Of a stretch of DNA of 64,000 nucleotides, positions 26,396-34,877 are shown one piece after another. The stretch's first letter is position 1; each line of letters begins with the position of its first letter. A program made the translations under genes and the position numbers. Source of the DNA: Rubrivivax sp. (GTDB taxonomy: Bacteria > Pseudomonadota > Gammaproteobacteria > Burkholderiales > Burkholderiaceae_C); the NCBI GenBank assembly GCA_022843905.1, contig JALHMT010000027.1:1-64000 (forward strand), given 5' to 3'. The notes below the pieces were generated by a model. That model was given only the letters and a program-made list of their open reading frames with translations, was not told the origin of the DNA and did no database searches.

Positions 26396-27858
26396 GCGGG
26401 CCTGCCACCCTGCACGTCGACGTCGCCATCATCGGCGCCGGCACCGCCGGCATGAGCGCGTACCGCGCCGCGCTGCAGCACACGTCGCGTGTGCTGGTCA
26501 TCGAGTCCGGCCCCTACGGCACGACCTGCGCGCGCGTGGGCTGCATGCCCAGCAAGCTGCTCATCGCCGCGGCCGACGCCGCACACGCCGTGGCCCACGC
26601 CGGCCGCTTCGGCGTGTTCGCAAGGCCGGCCCGCATCGACGGCGCGGCCGTGATGGCGCGGGTGCGAGACGAGCGTGACCGCTTCGTCGGCTTCGTCACC
26701 CAGGCCGTCGAGCGCTGGCCCGAGGCCCACAAGCTGACGGGGCGCGCGCATTTCGAAGGCGATGGCAGCCTGCTGGTCGATCCGGGCGACGGCCCGCCAC
26801 CGCAGCGGGTGCGCGCCGATCGCGTCGTCATCGCCACCGGCTCGCACCCGGCCGTGCCGACCGGCTGGCGCGAAGCGCTGGGAGATCGCCTGATCGTCAA
26901 CGACGAGGTCTTCGCATGGACCGACCTGCCGCGCTCGCTGGCGGTGGTGGGTGCCGGCGTGATGGGACTGGAGATCGCGCAGGCCCTGGCGCGGCTGGGC
27001 GTGCGCGTGCGGCTGTACGGCCGCGGCGGGCGCCTCGGGCCGCTCACCGACCCCGAGCTGCAGGCCCTCGCACCCGAGGTCTTCGCGCACGAACTGCCGA
27101 TGACGCTCGACGCCGAGCAGTTGCAGCCGCGGATCGAAGGCGACGCGGTGGTGGTTCGTTGCACCCGCGCCGACGGCATGGTGTTCGAAGAGTCCTTCGA
27201 ACTGCTGCTGGCCGCCACCGGCCGGCGGCCGAACGTCGACGGACTGGGGCTGCAGCACACGGCGGCCCCGCTCGACGCCGCGGGCCTGCCGCTGTTCGAC
27301 CGCCGCACCGGGCAGATCGGTGCCACCAGCCTCTTCATCGCCGGCGACGTCGCCGACGACCGCCCGCTGCTGCACGAGGCGGCCGACGAGGGCCGCATCG
27401 CCGGCGACAACGCCGGCCGCTTCCCCGACGTGCGGGTTCGCCCGCGCCGCGCGCCGCTGGCGGTGGTGTTCTGCGAGCCGCAGATGATGCTGGCCGGGGC
27501 CAGCCACGCCGAGCTGAAGGCCGCGGGCGTGCACTACGAGGTTGGCGCCGCTTCCTTCGAAGACCAGGGCCGCAGCCGCGTCATCGGTCGCAACCGCGGC
27601 GCGCTGCGCGTCTACGGCGAATGCGAGACCGGTCGCTTCCTGGGCGCCGAGATGCTGGGCCCGGCGGCCGAGCACATCGGCCACCTGCTGGCCTGGTCGG
27701 TGCAGCGTGGCGACAGCGTGCAGCAGATGCTCGACAGCCCCTTCTACCACCCGGTCATCGAAGAAGGCCTGCGCACCGCGCTGCGCCAGCTGCAGCGCGC
27801 GCTGCGCATGGGCCCGGTGCCGGTGGAGCGCTGCATGGACTGCGGGCCGGGAGGCTGA
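26392..27858 (+). CDS. Lipoamide dehydrogenase-like pyridine nucleotide-disulfide reductase with CxxC tail
   Basis: 488 residues. FAD-binding GAGTAG (15-20), redox disulfide C46/C51 in CARVGCMPSK, NAD(P)H-binding VVGAGVMGLE, second FAD motif TSLFIAGDVADDRPLLHEA, and the catalytic H453-E458 pair in FYHPVIEEG are intact. It is a two-electron disulfide reductase of the Lpd/glutathione reductase class. There is no E2/E3 operon nearby, so it is a stand-alone enzyme. Unusually the protein ends in ERCMDCGPGG, adding a C-terminal CxxC (C481/C484) not found in ordinary lipoamide dehydrogenases; compare the redox-active tails of MerA and large thioredoxin reductases. Physiological substrate unknown. 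Confidence 0.88.
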   Translation: MSGPATLHVDVAIIGAGTAGMSAYRAALQHTSRVLVIESGPYGTTCARVGCMPSKLLIAAADAAHAVAHAGRFGVFARPARIDGAAVMARVRDERDRFVGFVTQAVERWPEAHKLTGRAHFEGDGSLLVDPGDGPPPQRVRADRVVIATGSHPAVPTGWREALGDRLIVNDEVFAWTDLPRSLAVVGAGVMGLEIAQALARLGVRVRLYGRGGRLGPLTDPELQALAPEVFAHELPMTLDAEQLQPRIEGDAVVVRCTRADGMVFEESFELLLAATGRRPNVDGLGLQHTAAPLDAAGLPLFDRRTGQIGATSLFIAGDVADDRPLLHEAADEGRIAGDNAGRFPDVRVRPRRAPLAVVFCEPQMMLAGASHAELKAAGVHYEVGAASFEDQGRSRVIGRNRGALRVYGECETGRFLGAEMLGPAAEHIGHLLAWSVQRGDSVQQMLDSPFYHPVIEEGLRTALRQLQRALRMGPVPVERCMDCGPGG

Positions 27859-27905
27859 AAACGCGCCGGCCGCAGGCCGACGCCACCCGATGCGACAGCA
27901 GCCGC

Positions 27906-29105
27906 TCAGGGCGACGGGCCGCCCAGGGCCGCCTTCACCATCGCCCGGAACAAGGCCTCGCGCGGAAACCCGAGGTCGGCGCTCAACGAGCGCATCCACG
28001 CCTTCGGATGGCGGTCGAGCGGCAGCGCCAGCGACCAGTGGTCCGCCCGCAGTTCGGCCCACAGCACGCTGCCCGGCAGCATGGCGTCGCTGGCCAGCAC
28101 CTGTCCGTCGTTGTGCGGACTGAGGGCCTCGAGCGACCCGTAGGGCAGGCGCAAGGGCCAGGGAAGGTCGGGCCGGTGCGCCCGGGCCACCACGGTGTAG
28201 TAGGCCAGCCCGGCCGGCGGCGGATGCGCCGCCAGCCAGGCCTGCTGACGAGCGCGGCTCAGGCTGGCCACGTCACCCCCCATCGACGGGGTGCAGTCCA
28301 GGGGATCGAAGAGCGGCGACAGGGCCTCGTAGGCACCGGCGAAGCGGTCGGCCAGCGGCGTGCCCCGGACGATGCCGGACACGGAGACCAGCGCACGAAG
28401 CGACGGCGGCAGGGGCCCGGACTGCTGCATCAGCTGCAATGCGTGCAGCACGTCGGTGGTGCCCTTCGAATAGGCCACGATCACGACATGCTGCACCCCC
28501 GGCCGCCGCGCTTCGGCCTGCAGCGCGTCGGCCAGCAGCCGCCCGTTGTGCGCCGCCGAAGCGCGCCCCGGCAAGGGCAGCAGGCGCACCGACATCAGCC
28601 CCAGGTCGGCGTACTGCGCGTACGCCTCGGTGGCGCTGCGCTGTGGCGTCCGCAGCCGGCCATCGCCGAAGGGCACGCTCTGCGCCGCCACGCAGTCACC
28701 GAACAGGCCGGGCACCAACAGGACGACGCTCGAAGGCGCCCGCTGCGCGAAGCGCCGATGCACCGCCGCGGTGTCGATCGACGCGCCGTCACTGCCCCGT
28801 GCTGCGTCGTCCGTGGCGGTGGCCTTCACGAGCCATCGATCGATGTCGCGCGAGGTGCCCGACCCGGGCGAGACGTCCGGTGTGGCGCGCAGTTCGGCCG
28901 CCAGCAGCCGGGCAAAGCCCACGCGACCATCGGTCACGCCGGCCGCATCGACCACAGGCAGCGGATCGGACGCACGCGATGGCCCACCGGCAGGTCCGTG
29001 GGACGCACAGCCCGAGAACGCCGCCGCCAGTGCCAGCAACCAGCTGCACACGCGCCGCGCTGCCGCGCGTCCATGACATCCTGCGGGGCCTTGCCTGTCG
29101 GTCAT
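27906..29105 (-). CDS. Lipoprotein alpha/beta hydrolase-like protein
   Basis: 399 residues. The N terminus is a lipoprotein signal (lipobox FSGC, C33), predicting a membrane-anchored periplasmic protein. The central part has VVLLVPGLFGD (oxyanion-hole strand) and VVIVAYSKGTTDVLHAL, a nucleophile elbow with AYSKG in place of GxSxG. Possible acid and His residues are in later loops (SPHNDGQVL, RADHWSLAL). It could be a lipase, esterase or depolymerase-like protein; no substrate can be named. It is convergent with the reductase gene 47 bases away. Confidence 0.7.
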   Translation of the reverse strand: MTDRQGPAGCHGRAAARRVCSWLLALAAAFSGCASHGPAGGPSRASDPLPVVDAAGVTDGRVGFARLLAAELRATPDVSPGSGTSRDIDRWLVKATATDDAARGSDGASIDTAAVHRRFAQRAPSSVVLLVPGLFGDCVAAQSVPFGDGRLRTPQRSATEAYAQYADLGLMSVRLLPLPGRASAAHNGRLLADALQAEARRPGVQHVVIVAYSKGTTDVLHALQLMQQSGPLPPSLRALVSVSGIVRGTPLADRFAGAYEALSPLFDPLDCTPSMGGDVASLSRARQQAWLAAHPPPAGLAYYTVVARAHRPDLPWPLRLPYGSLEALSPHNDGQVLASDAMLPGSVLWAELRADHWSLALPLDRHPKAWMRSLSADLGFPREALFRAMVKAALGGPSP

Positions 29106-29352
29106 TCCCCATCGTAATCAATGACGACGGGCCCGACTCCAGGGCCCCGGCGCCCTGAAGCCCGCCCAGGAGGTCTGGGCCGGACCTGCCTGGCCGAGCC
29201 TGATGACAACGGCGAGGAGGCGCGCACGCTGCGCGGCGGGCTTCCTGCGCGGCGCGCCATGTCCCGGGCATGACCCTTGCCCCATGTCGGGCTGGCGAAC
29301 CGCCCCGATCCGTCCTCGCCAGCCCCCTCGAGAGTTTCCACAAGGAGCAGAC

Positions 29353-30093
29353 ATGCCGACGAAGTACACCCCCTGGCGAGCGCTGGCCGTCACAGCGGCG
29401 ATGACGCTCGGTGCGGGGTCTGCGCAGGCGTCTCTGGTGCTGCTCAGCCCGGAAGACTTCGGCGGCACCGGCCTGGGTGCCGTCAACACGGTGCTCACCC
29501 TCCAGAGCCCTGCGAACAGCGAATTCGAGAGCGGCGGAGTGAGCTTCGGCGACGTCATCACCGGGGATGCATTGAGCGGCGCCTCGCAGACGAGGACACG
29601 CACACTGGGCGAGCTGGGGTTGACCTCGTCCACCGACCTGAGGGTGGTGTTCAACGCGCTCGAGCCCGGCAATCTCCTCAACGGCATCACCTTGCAGGAC
29701 CTGGTCTTGAACATCTACGCCACCGACGGCGCCCTGCTGTTCACTTCGGGCGCCTTTGCACCGGTCGACTTTGCCGACACCTTTACCGGGGCGGGAAACG
29801 CCGGGTTCGTGTTCGGCCTGGACGCCGCCCAGCAGTTGCTGGCGGCGCCGGCGTTTGCCAACGCCGCCAACGTCATCGGACTGTCTGCCACGGCGGGATG
29901 CGGGCCGAACGCGGCGCCCGGATGCCTGGGTGCCACCGGCGGGTTCGAGACCTTCTTCGTCGCCGCCACCGAGAGCAACGGGGGTGGGCCTGGGGGTGGG
30001 GGCACCGTGGCCGAACCGGCCACGCTGGCCCTGGCGGGCATGGCGCTCGCATCGATGGGCTTCTTTTCGCGCCGCCGGCGCGACAAGGCCTGA
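29353..30093 (+). CDS. PEP-CTERM sorting-domain protein
   Basis: 246 residues. Signal peptide to about AQA (residue 26), a secreted beta-rich body, a Gly-rich hinge (NGGGPGGGG), then the sorting domain: AEPATLALAGMALASMGF helix and a basic tail RRRR. The core reads AEPATL instead of the usual VPEP. PEP-CTERM proteins are processed by exosortase EpsH and often serve in exopolysaccharide or biofilm surfaces; the exosortase is not in this window. ATG 29353 has AAGGAG upstream. The 247 bases between this gene and the divergent lipoprotein gene hold no other recognisable element. Confidence 0.88.
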   Translation: MPTKYTPWRALAVTAAMTLGAGSAQASLVLLSPEDFGGTGLGAVNTVLTLQSPANSEFESGGVSFGDVITGDALSGASQTRTRTLGELGLTSSTDLRVVFNALEPGNLLNGITLQDLVLNIYATDGALLFTSGAFAPVDFADTFTGAGNAGFVFGLDAAQQLLAAPAFANAANVIGLSATAGCGPNAAPGCLGATGGFETFFVAATESNGGGPGGGGTVAEPATLALAGMALASMGFFSRRRRDKA

Positions 30094-30121
30094 GCCCGGG
30101 CCTTTCTCCCCGTCCGCGGCG

Positions 30122-30140
30122 GGCGGCCGGCCTGGCCGCC
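30122..30140. terminator. Hairpin between convergent genes
   Basis: GGCGGCC and GGCCGCC arms (7 bp) with a 5-base loop, in the 54-base gap between the convergent PEP-CTERM and BciA-like genes. No T-run on either side, so only a weak terminator call. Confidence 0.35.
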
Positions 30141-30147
30141 GCAGCGA

Positions 30148-31179
30148 TCAGAACACCGCGTGCTCGCCTCGTTCCGGCGCCGACTCGCCGCGCAGCACCG
30201 CGGCGTAGTAATCGAACAGGGTCTCGCGCCCGGTCGACGGCGTGGCCGCGGCGTCGTAGCAGCCGGCGGCGGCGTCCCACACCAGCATCGATTCGGTGGC
30301 GTAGTAGCGGCCGATGCGCGCCAGCTCGGCCTTGGCGGCCAGCGGCGGCAGCAGCCTGCCGGCCGTGCCCAGCACGCCGATGATGGTGTCGAGCAGCGCC
30401 ACCGGCACCTGCTTGAAGCGCGGCGGCCGGCCCAGCAGCTCGAACAGTCGCTCGCCCTGTTCGCGCGGCGTGATGGCCGGGCCCGGGCCGCCGATGGGCA
30501 GCACGCGGTTCCAGCGCGAAGCGTCCGTCAGGCAGTCGGCCAGGTAGTCGCCCAGGTCGCCATCGCTGATGGGCTTGCAGGCCGTCAGGCGGCCGTCGCC
30601 GAAGACCAGGAAAGGCTTGCCCTGCTGCACGCGCGCGATCTGCCCCGACAGCGACTTGAAGAAGGCCGTGGGCCGCACGATGGAGTGGCGCAGGCCCGAG
30701 TCGCCGGCGTCGATCAGTGCCTTCTCGAAGGCCAGCTTGGCCTGCTGGAATGCCAGCAGCGGCTTCTGCACGCAGATGGCCGACAGCAGCACCATGTGCT
30801 GAACGCCCGCCTGCTGCGCCGCCTGCAGCGCGTGCACATGGGCCTGATGGTCGATGGCCCAGGCGTCCTTCGGCACGCCGGTGCGCGAGGCCAGGCAGGA
30901 CACCAGCGCATCGAAGCGTTCGCCGCGGAAGCCGTCGCGTTGCAGCGAGGCGGGGTCGCGCACGTCACCCGTGCGCCGTACGGCGCCCGCGGGCAGGTCG
31001 ACGGCAACACCGGGGCGCTCGCGCACCAGACACGTCACCTCGTGTCCGCGCGCCAGCAGCGAGCGCACCGCGGCACGGCCGATGGTGCCGGTGGCGCCGA
31101 GCATGAAGACCCGCTGCGGCTGCGGCGGTCCAAGGGGGGCTGCAGCGCTTGGTGACAAGGGAGAGGAGGTGTCGGCCAT
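30148..31179 (-). CDS. bciA: Divinyl (proto)chlorophyllide a 8-vinyl-reductase, BciA-like
   Basis: 343 residues. NAD(P)-binding Rossmann motif GATGTIGRA near residue 28, and BciA/DVR-type blocks VRPTAFFKSLSGQ, GDGRLTACKPISDGDL, LPIGGPGPAITPREQGE and RIGRYYATESMLV, ending in GEHAVF. The family reduces the C8 vinyl group of divinyl chlorophyllide with NADPH during (bacterio)chlorophyll synthesis. No other photosynthesis gene is in the window. Alternative: a related atypical SDR with another substrate. The start at ATG 31179 includes a proline-rich N-terminal extension; a start near the Rossmann motif is possible. Confidence 0.82.
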   Translation of the reverse strand: MADTSSPLSPSAAAPLGPPQPQRVFMLGATGTIGRAAVRSLLARGHEVTCLVRERPGVAVDLPAGAVRRTGDVRDPASLQRDGFRGERFDALVSCLASRTGVPKDAWAIDHQAHVHALQAAQQAGVQHMVLLSAICVQKPLLAFQQAKLAFEKALIDAGDSGLRHSIVRPTAFFKSLSGQIARVQQGKPFLVFGDGRLTACKPISDGDLGDYLADCLTDASRWNRVLPIGGPGPAITPREQGERLFELLGRPPRFKQVPVALLDTIIGVLGTAGRLLPPLAAKAELARIGRYYATESMLVWDAAAGCYDAAATPSTGRETLFDYYAAVLRGESAPERGEHAVF

Positions 31180-31254
31180 GGCAGGTGCTCGGTCCGGCCG
31201 ATCTTAGCCAGCCCGGCAGGCAGGCGCGGGCCGGCGGGCCGGTCGGCGCGGCGC

Positions 31255-31272
31255 GGTGCGGGTGCGGGTGCG
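31255..31272. repeat. Hexamer repeated three times upstream of the EamA gene
   Basis: GGTGCG occurs three times in tandem within the 129-base divergent gap between the BciA-like and EamA genes, 37 bases before the transporter start. Copy number could vary between strains; no function assigned. Confidence 0.5.
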
Positions 31273-31308
31273 GGCCTGTGTCCTGACCTGTCCCTGTTAC
31301 GCTGCCGC

Positions 31309-32250
31309 ATGCAACGTGAAGACCCGGCCTCGGCCGCCCGCGCGACGATGACCGGTCTGGCCTGGGGCCTGATGGCCGCGGTCATCTGGGCCAGCTACAC
31401 GGTGCTGGCGCGCTGGGCCGTGAAGTCGGGGCTGAACGCCGCCGACCTCACGCTGCTGCGCTTCGCGCCTGGCGCGCTGATCATGGCGCCCTTCCTGTGG
31501 CGCTGGGGCCTGCGCGACCTGTGCGGCATCGGCTGGAAGCGCGGCCTGGTGCTGACGATCCTGGCCGGACCCGGATTCAGCCTGCTGTTCATGTCGGGTT
31601 TCACGCTGGCGCCGCTGGCCCATGGCGCGGTGATCGCACCGGCCTGCCAGCTGCTGACGGGTCTGACGCTGTCGGCCTGGCTGGCGCACCAGGGCTGGAC
31701 GCGCGAGACCGCCTTCGGGGCCGCCTTCGTCGCGCTGGGCCTGGCCTTCATGGGCGGCGACAGCCTGCTGCACCACGAAGGCGGCCTGGTGCTGCTGGGC
31801 GACGGGCTGTTCGCCGCGGCAGGTGCCGCCTGGGGCCTGTTCGGCGCCTTGTCGCGGCGCTGGCAGGTCGACCCGCTGCGCATCACCGGCGTCGTCGTCG
31901 TGCTGTCCTTCCTGATGGTGACGCCGGCCTTTCTGCTCTTCGCCGACCCTTCGCGCCTGATGGCCGCCAGCCCCGGCATGCTGACACTGCAGCTGCTGGC
32001 CCAGGGCGTGGGCGCGGGCTTCCTGGCGGTGCTGGGCTTCAGCCGCGCCGTCGCGCTGCTGGGCCCGGGCCGGGCCGCCTTCTTCGGCGCCATGGTGCCG
32101 GGGGCAGCGTCGCTGCTGGCCATCCCCGTGCTCGGCGAGATTCCCACGCCCCTGCAGGTGATGGGCATCGTGGCCGTGGTGTCGGGACTGCTGATCGCCT
32201 TCGGCGCGATGCGTCTGCTGCTGCGACGCGGCGAACAGGGCGCAGTCTGA
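31309..32250 (+). CDS. EamA/DMT-family transporter
   Basis: 313 residues, ten predicted helices in two EamA repeats. Typical segments: AAVIWASYTVLARWAVKSG at the start, LRFAPGALIMAPFLW, MSGFTLAPLAHGAVIAPACQLL, and in the second repeat LLGPGRAAFFGAMVPGAASLLAIPVLGE. Drug/metabolite exporters of this type move amino acids or other small metabolites across the inner membrane; the substrate is not deducible. It is divergent from the BciA-like gene and 75 bases before selO. Confidence 0.9.
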   Translation: MQREDPASAARATMTGLAWGLMAAVIWASYTVLARWAVKSGLNAADLTLLRFAPGALIMAPFLWRWGLRDLCGIGWKRGLVLTILAGPGFSLLFMSGFTLAPLAHGAVIAPACQLLTGLTLSAWLAHQGWTRETAFGAAFVALGLAFMGGDSLLHHEGGLVLLGDGLFAAAGAAWGLFGALSRRWQVDPLRITGVVVVLSFLMVTPAFLLFADPSRLMAASPGMLTLQLLAQGVGAGFLAVLGFSRAVALLGPGRAAFFGAMVPGAASLLAIPVLGEIPTPLQVMGIVAVVSGLLIAFGAMRLLLRRGEQGAV

Positions 32251-32325
32251 AGGGGCCGGGCAGGCGGCGGCCCGCATGCCCCTGGCGGCGGTGCCGGCGG
32301 GCCCGCGGTGATACGCTCCGGCGCC

Positions 32326-33828
32326 ATGTTCAGTCTCGGCTTCGACAACACCTACGCCCGTGACCTGCCGGGCTTCTACGTGCCCTGGAAGCCGGCGGCC
32401 GTGCCGTCGCCGCGGCTGCTGTACCTCAACGGGCCGCTGGCCGCCGAGCTGGGGCTGGACGCCGCGGCGCTGCAGTCGGGCGACGGTGCCGCGCTGTTCG
32501 CCGGCAACCTGGTGCCCGAAGGCGCCGAGCCGCTGGCCCAGGCCTATGCCGGCCACCAGTTCGGCGGCTTCTCGCCGCAGCTCGGCGATGGCCGCGCGCT
32601 GCTGCTGGGCGAGTTGATCGACACGCACGGCCAGCGCCGCGACATCGGCCTGAAGGGCTCGGGCCGCACGCCGTTCTCGCGCGGCGGCGACGGCAAGGCG
32701 GCGGTCGGGCCGATGCTGCGCGAGGTGATCATCGGCGAAGCCATGCATGCGCTGGGCATCCCGACCACCCGTGCGCTGGCGGTGGCGGCCACCGGCGAAT
32801 CGGTCTATCGCGAAGCGGCGCTGCCCGGCGCCGTGCTCACGCGCGTGGCGGCCAGCCACCTGCGCGTGGGCACTTTCCAGTACTTCGCCGCGCGCGGCGA
32901 GCTCGAACGCCTGCGCCAGCTGGCCGAATACACCATCGCGCGCCACGACCCGCAGCTGCTGGGCGCGCCCGACCGCTACCTGCTGCTGCTGCGCGCCGTG
33001 GCCAGACGCCAGGCGACCTTGATCGCGCAGTGGATGAACGTCGGCTTCATCCACGGCGTGATGAACACCGACAACATGACGATCAGCGGCGAGACCATCG
33101 ACTATGGCCCCTGCGCCTTCATGGAAGCCGTCGACCCCGAGGCGGTGTTCAGCAGCATCGACCACGGCGGCCGCTACGCCTACGCCAACCAGCCGCAGAT
33201 CGCGCGCTGGAACCTGGCGCGCCTGGCCGAGACGCTGCTGCCGCTGATGGCCGACGGAGAAGACGAGGCCGCGGTCAAGACGGCGGTGGCGCAGGTCACC
33301 GAAGTCATCGACGCCTTTCCCGACTGGTACGCCGCTGCGCTGCTGGCCGGCCAGCGCGCCAAGCTGGGCATCACGGCGGCCACGGTGGCCGACGACGAGG
33401 TCGACACCAACCTGACCGCCGACTGGCTTTCGCTGCTGCATGCGCAGTCGGTCGACCACACGCTGGCCTGGCGCCGCCTGGCCGATGCCGCCGGCGGCGA
33501 CGATGCCGGTCTGCGCGCGCTGTTCAGCGACACGACGGCGGTGCAGGCGTGGCTGGCGCGCTGGCAGCAGCGGCTGGCTCTGGACACGCCAGGGCCCGGC
33601 CCCGATCGCGCTGCCCGGATGCGGCGCGTGAACCCCTTGATCATCCCGCGCAACCACCTCGTCGAAGAGGCGCTGAACGCCGCTTCGAACGACGGCGACC
33701 TGGGCCCCTTCCAGCGCCTGCTGGCCGCCGTGCAGCGGCCCTGGGACGATGCGCCTGAACCGACGGCCTACGCCCAGCCCGCGCCGGCCGCCGTGACCGC
33801 GTGCTATCGCACGTTCTGCGGCACCTGA
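32326..33828 (+). CDS. selO: SelO protein adenylyltransferase (YdiU family pseudokinase)
   Basis: 500 residues (E. coli SelO 478). SelO transfers AMP from ATP to Ser/Thr/Tyr of target proteins and is linked to redox stress. Family blocks are complete: GHQFGGFSPQLGDGRA, KGSGRTPFSRGGDGKAAVG, FIHGVMNTDNM (catalytic loop with metal-binding Asn/Asp) and DYGPCAFME. The tail CYRTFCGT carries the conserved C-terminal cysteine used for a regulatory disulfide, with a partner Cys near DYGPC. ATG 32326 gives MFSLGFDNTYARDLPGFY, the standard N terminus. Confidence 0.95.
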   Translation: MFSLGFDNTYARDLPGFYVPWKPAAVPSPRLLYLNGPLAAELGLDAAALQSGDGAALFAGNLVPEGAEPLAQAYAGHQFGGFSPQLGDGRALLLGELIDTHGQRRDIGLKGSGRTPFSRGGDGKAAVGPMLREVIIGEAMHALGIPTTRALAVAATGESVYREAALPGAVLTRVAASHLRVGTFQYFAARGELERLRQLAEYTIARHDPQLLGAPDRYLLLLRAVARRQATLIAQWMNVGFIHGVMNTDNMTISGETIDYGPCAFMEAVDPEAVFSSIDHGGRYAYANQPQIARWNLARLAETLLPLMADGEDEAAVKTAVAQVTEVIDAFPDWYAAALLAGQRAKLGITAATVADDEVDTNLTADWLSLLHAQSVDHTLAWRRLADAAGGDDAGLRALFSDTTAVQAWLARWQQRLALDTPGPGPDRAARMRRVNPLIIPRNHLVEEALNAASNDGDLGPFQRLLAAVQRPWDDAPEPTAYAQPAPAAVTACYRTFCGT

Positions 33829-33883
33829 CCGTCCCCCCGGGCCAGGGGCTTGAAAGCCCCGGTCGTCGCGCCCAGATCCCGAG

Positions 33884-34726
33884 GTGAACGCGCCGACCCT
33901 CGCCCCGCTGCTGTTTTTCCTCGTGGTGGGGTGCCTGGGCACGGCCTGGTTGTGGGGCCCGCCCTTGTGGCGCGCACTGAAGCGGGCGCGCGTGCGACGC
34001 CAGCCCTTTCCTGCCGCCTGGCGCGAGGTCCTGCGCCGCCGCATGCCGGCCTTTGCGCGGTTGCCCACGCCGGTGCAGCTGCAGCTGAAGAAGCACGCCC
34101 AGGTGCTGCTGGCCGAGAAGCCTTTCATCGGCTGCGCGGGCCTGGTGGTCACCGACGAGCACCGCGTGCTCATCGCCGTGCAGGCCGCGCTGCTGCTGCT
34201 GAACCGCCCGGCGGGCTACTTCCGAGGGCTGCGGCAGATCCTGGTCTACCCCGGGGCCTTCCTCGTCGAGCGCGATGCACCCGACGGGCAAGGGCTGGTG
34301 CACGCCACGCGCCGCGCGCTGTCGGGCGAATCGTGGCAGCAGGGCCAGGTGCTGCTGAGCTGGGACGACGTGCTGGCGGGTGCCGCCGACCCGCACGACG
34401 GCCGCAACGTGGTGATCCACGAGTTCGCGCACCAGCTCGACCAGGAGAAGGGCGCCGCCAACGGCGCACCGGCCTTCGGCCTCGGACCGGCCGCGCAGCG
34501 CGCGCGCTGGGCCAAGGTGTTGGGCGCCGAGTACGACGCGTTGCGGCAGCGCCTGTCGCAGGGCGAGCCCGGCCTGATCGACCCGTACGCCGCCACCGAC
34601 CCGGCGGAATTCTTCGCCGTGGTGAGCGAACACTTCTTCGAGCAGGCCCTGAGGCTGGCCACCGCGCACCCGGCGCTGTACCGCGAACTGGCGCGCTTCT
34701 ACCGCTGCGACCCCCGCGTCTGGTGA
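33884..34726 (+). CDS. M90-family zinc metallopeptidase, MtfA-like
   Basis: 280 residues from GTG 33884. One N-terminal membrane helix (LAPLLFFLVVGCLGTAWLWG) is followed by the MtfA-like domain. The zinc motif HEFAHQLDQ is intact and the third ligand is probably the Glu in EFFAVVSEHFFE. E. coli MtfA is cytosolic and binds the repressor Mlc; this homologue appears membrane-anchored, so the partner may differ. A short hairpin (33845-33860) precedes the gene. Confidence 0.88.
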   Translation: MNAPTLAPLLFFLVVGCLGTAWLWGPPLWRALKRARVRRQPFPAAWREVLRRRMPAFARLPTPVQLQLKKHAQVLLAEKPFIGCAGLVVTDEHRVLIAVQAALLLLNRPAGYFRGLRQILVYPGAFLVERDAPDGQGLVHATRRALSGESWQQGQVLLSWDDVLAGAADPHDGRNVVIHEFAHQLDQEKGAANGAPAFGLGPAAQRARWAKVLGAEYDALRQRLSQGEPGLIDPYAATDPAEFFAVVSEHFFEQALRLATAHPALYRELARFYRCDPRVW

Positions 34727-34877
34727 GGCGTGGCGAGGGCGCCGAGCGCCTGCCGGCCGTGTTGAAAATTTTTTCGGCCGCGCTGCATCCAGGGCGGGGT
34801 GAGCCACGTCAGGTCAATGAACCGGCCTCTGCCGCACCACTTCACCGCCTGAACTTCACCGCCCGAAAGGACCTGCC

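Noticed and set aside
33845..33860. GGGGCT/AGCCCC hairpin after selO as an intrinsic terminator
   Set aside because: Six-bp stem, no T-run, and the next gene starts 24 bases later on the same strand.
31297..34173. 958-codon open frame antisense to the EamA, selO and M90 peptidase genes
   Set aside because: It spans three well-supported opposite-strand genes and lacks any recognisable motif.
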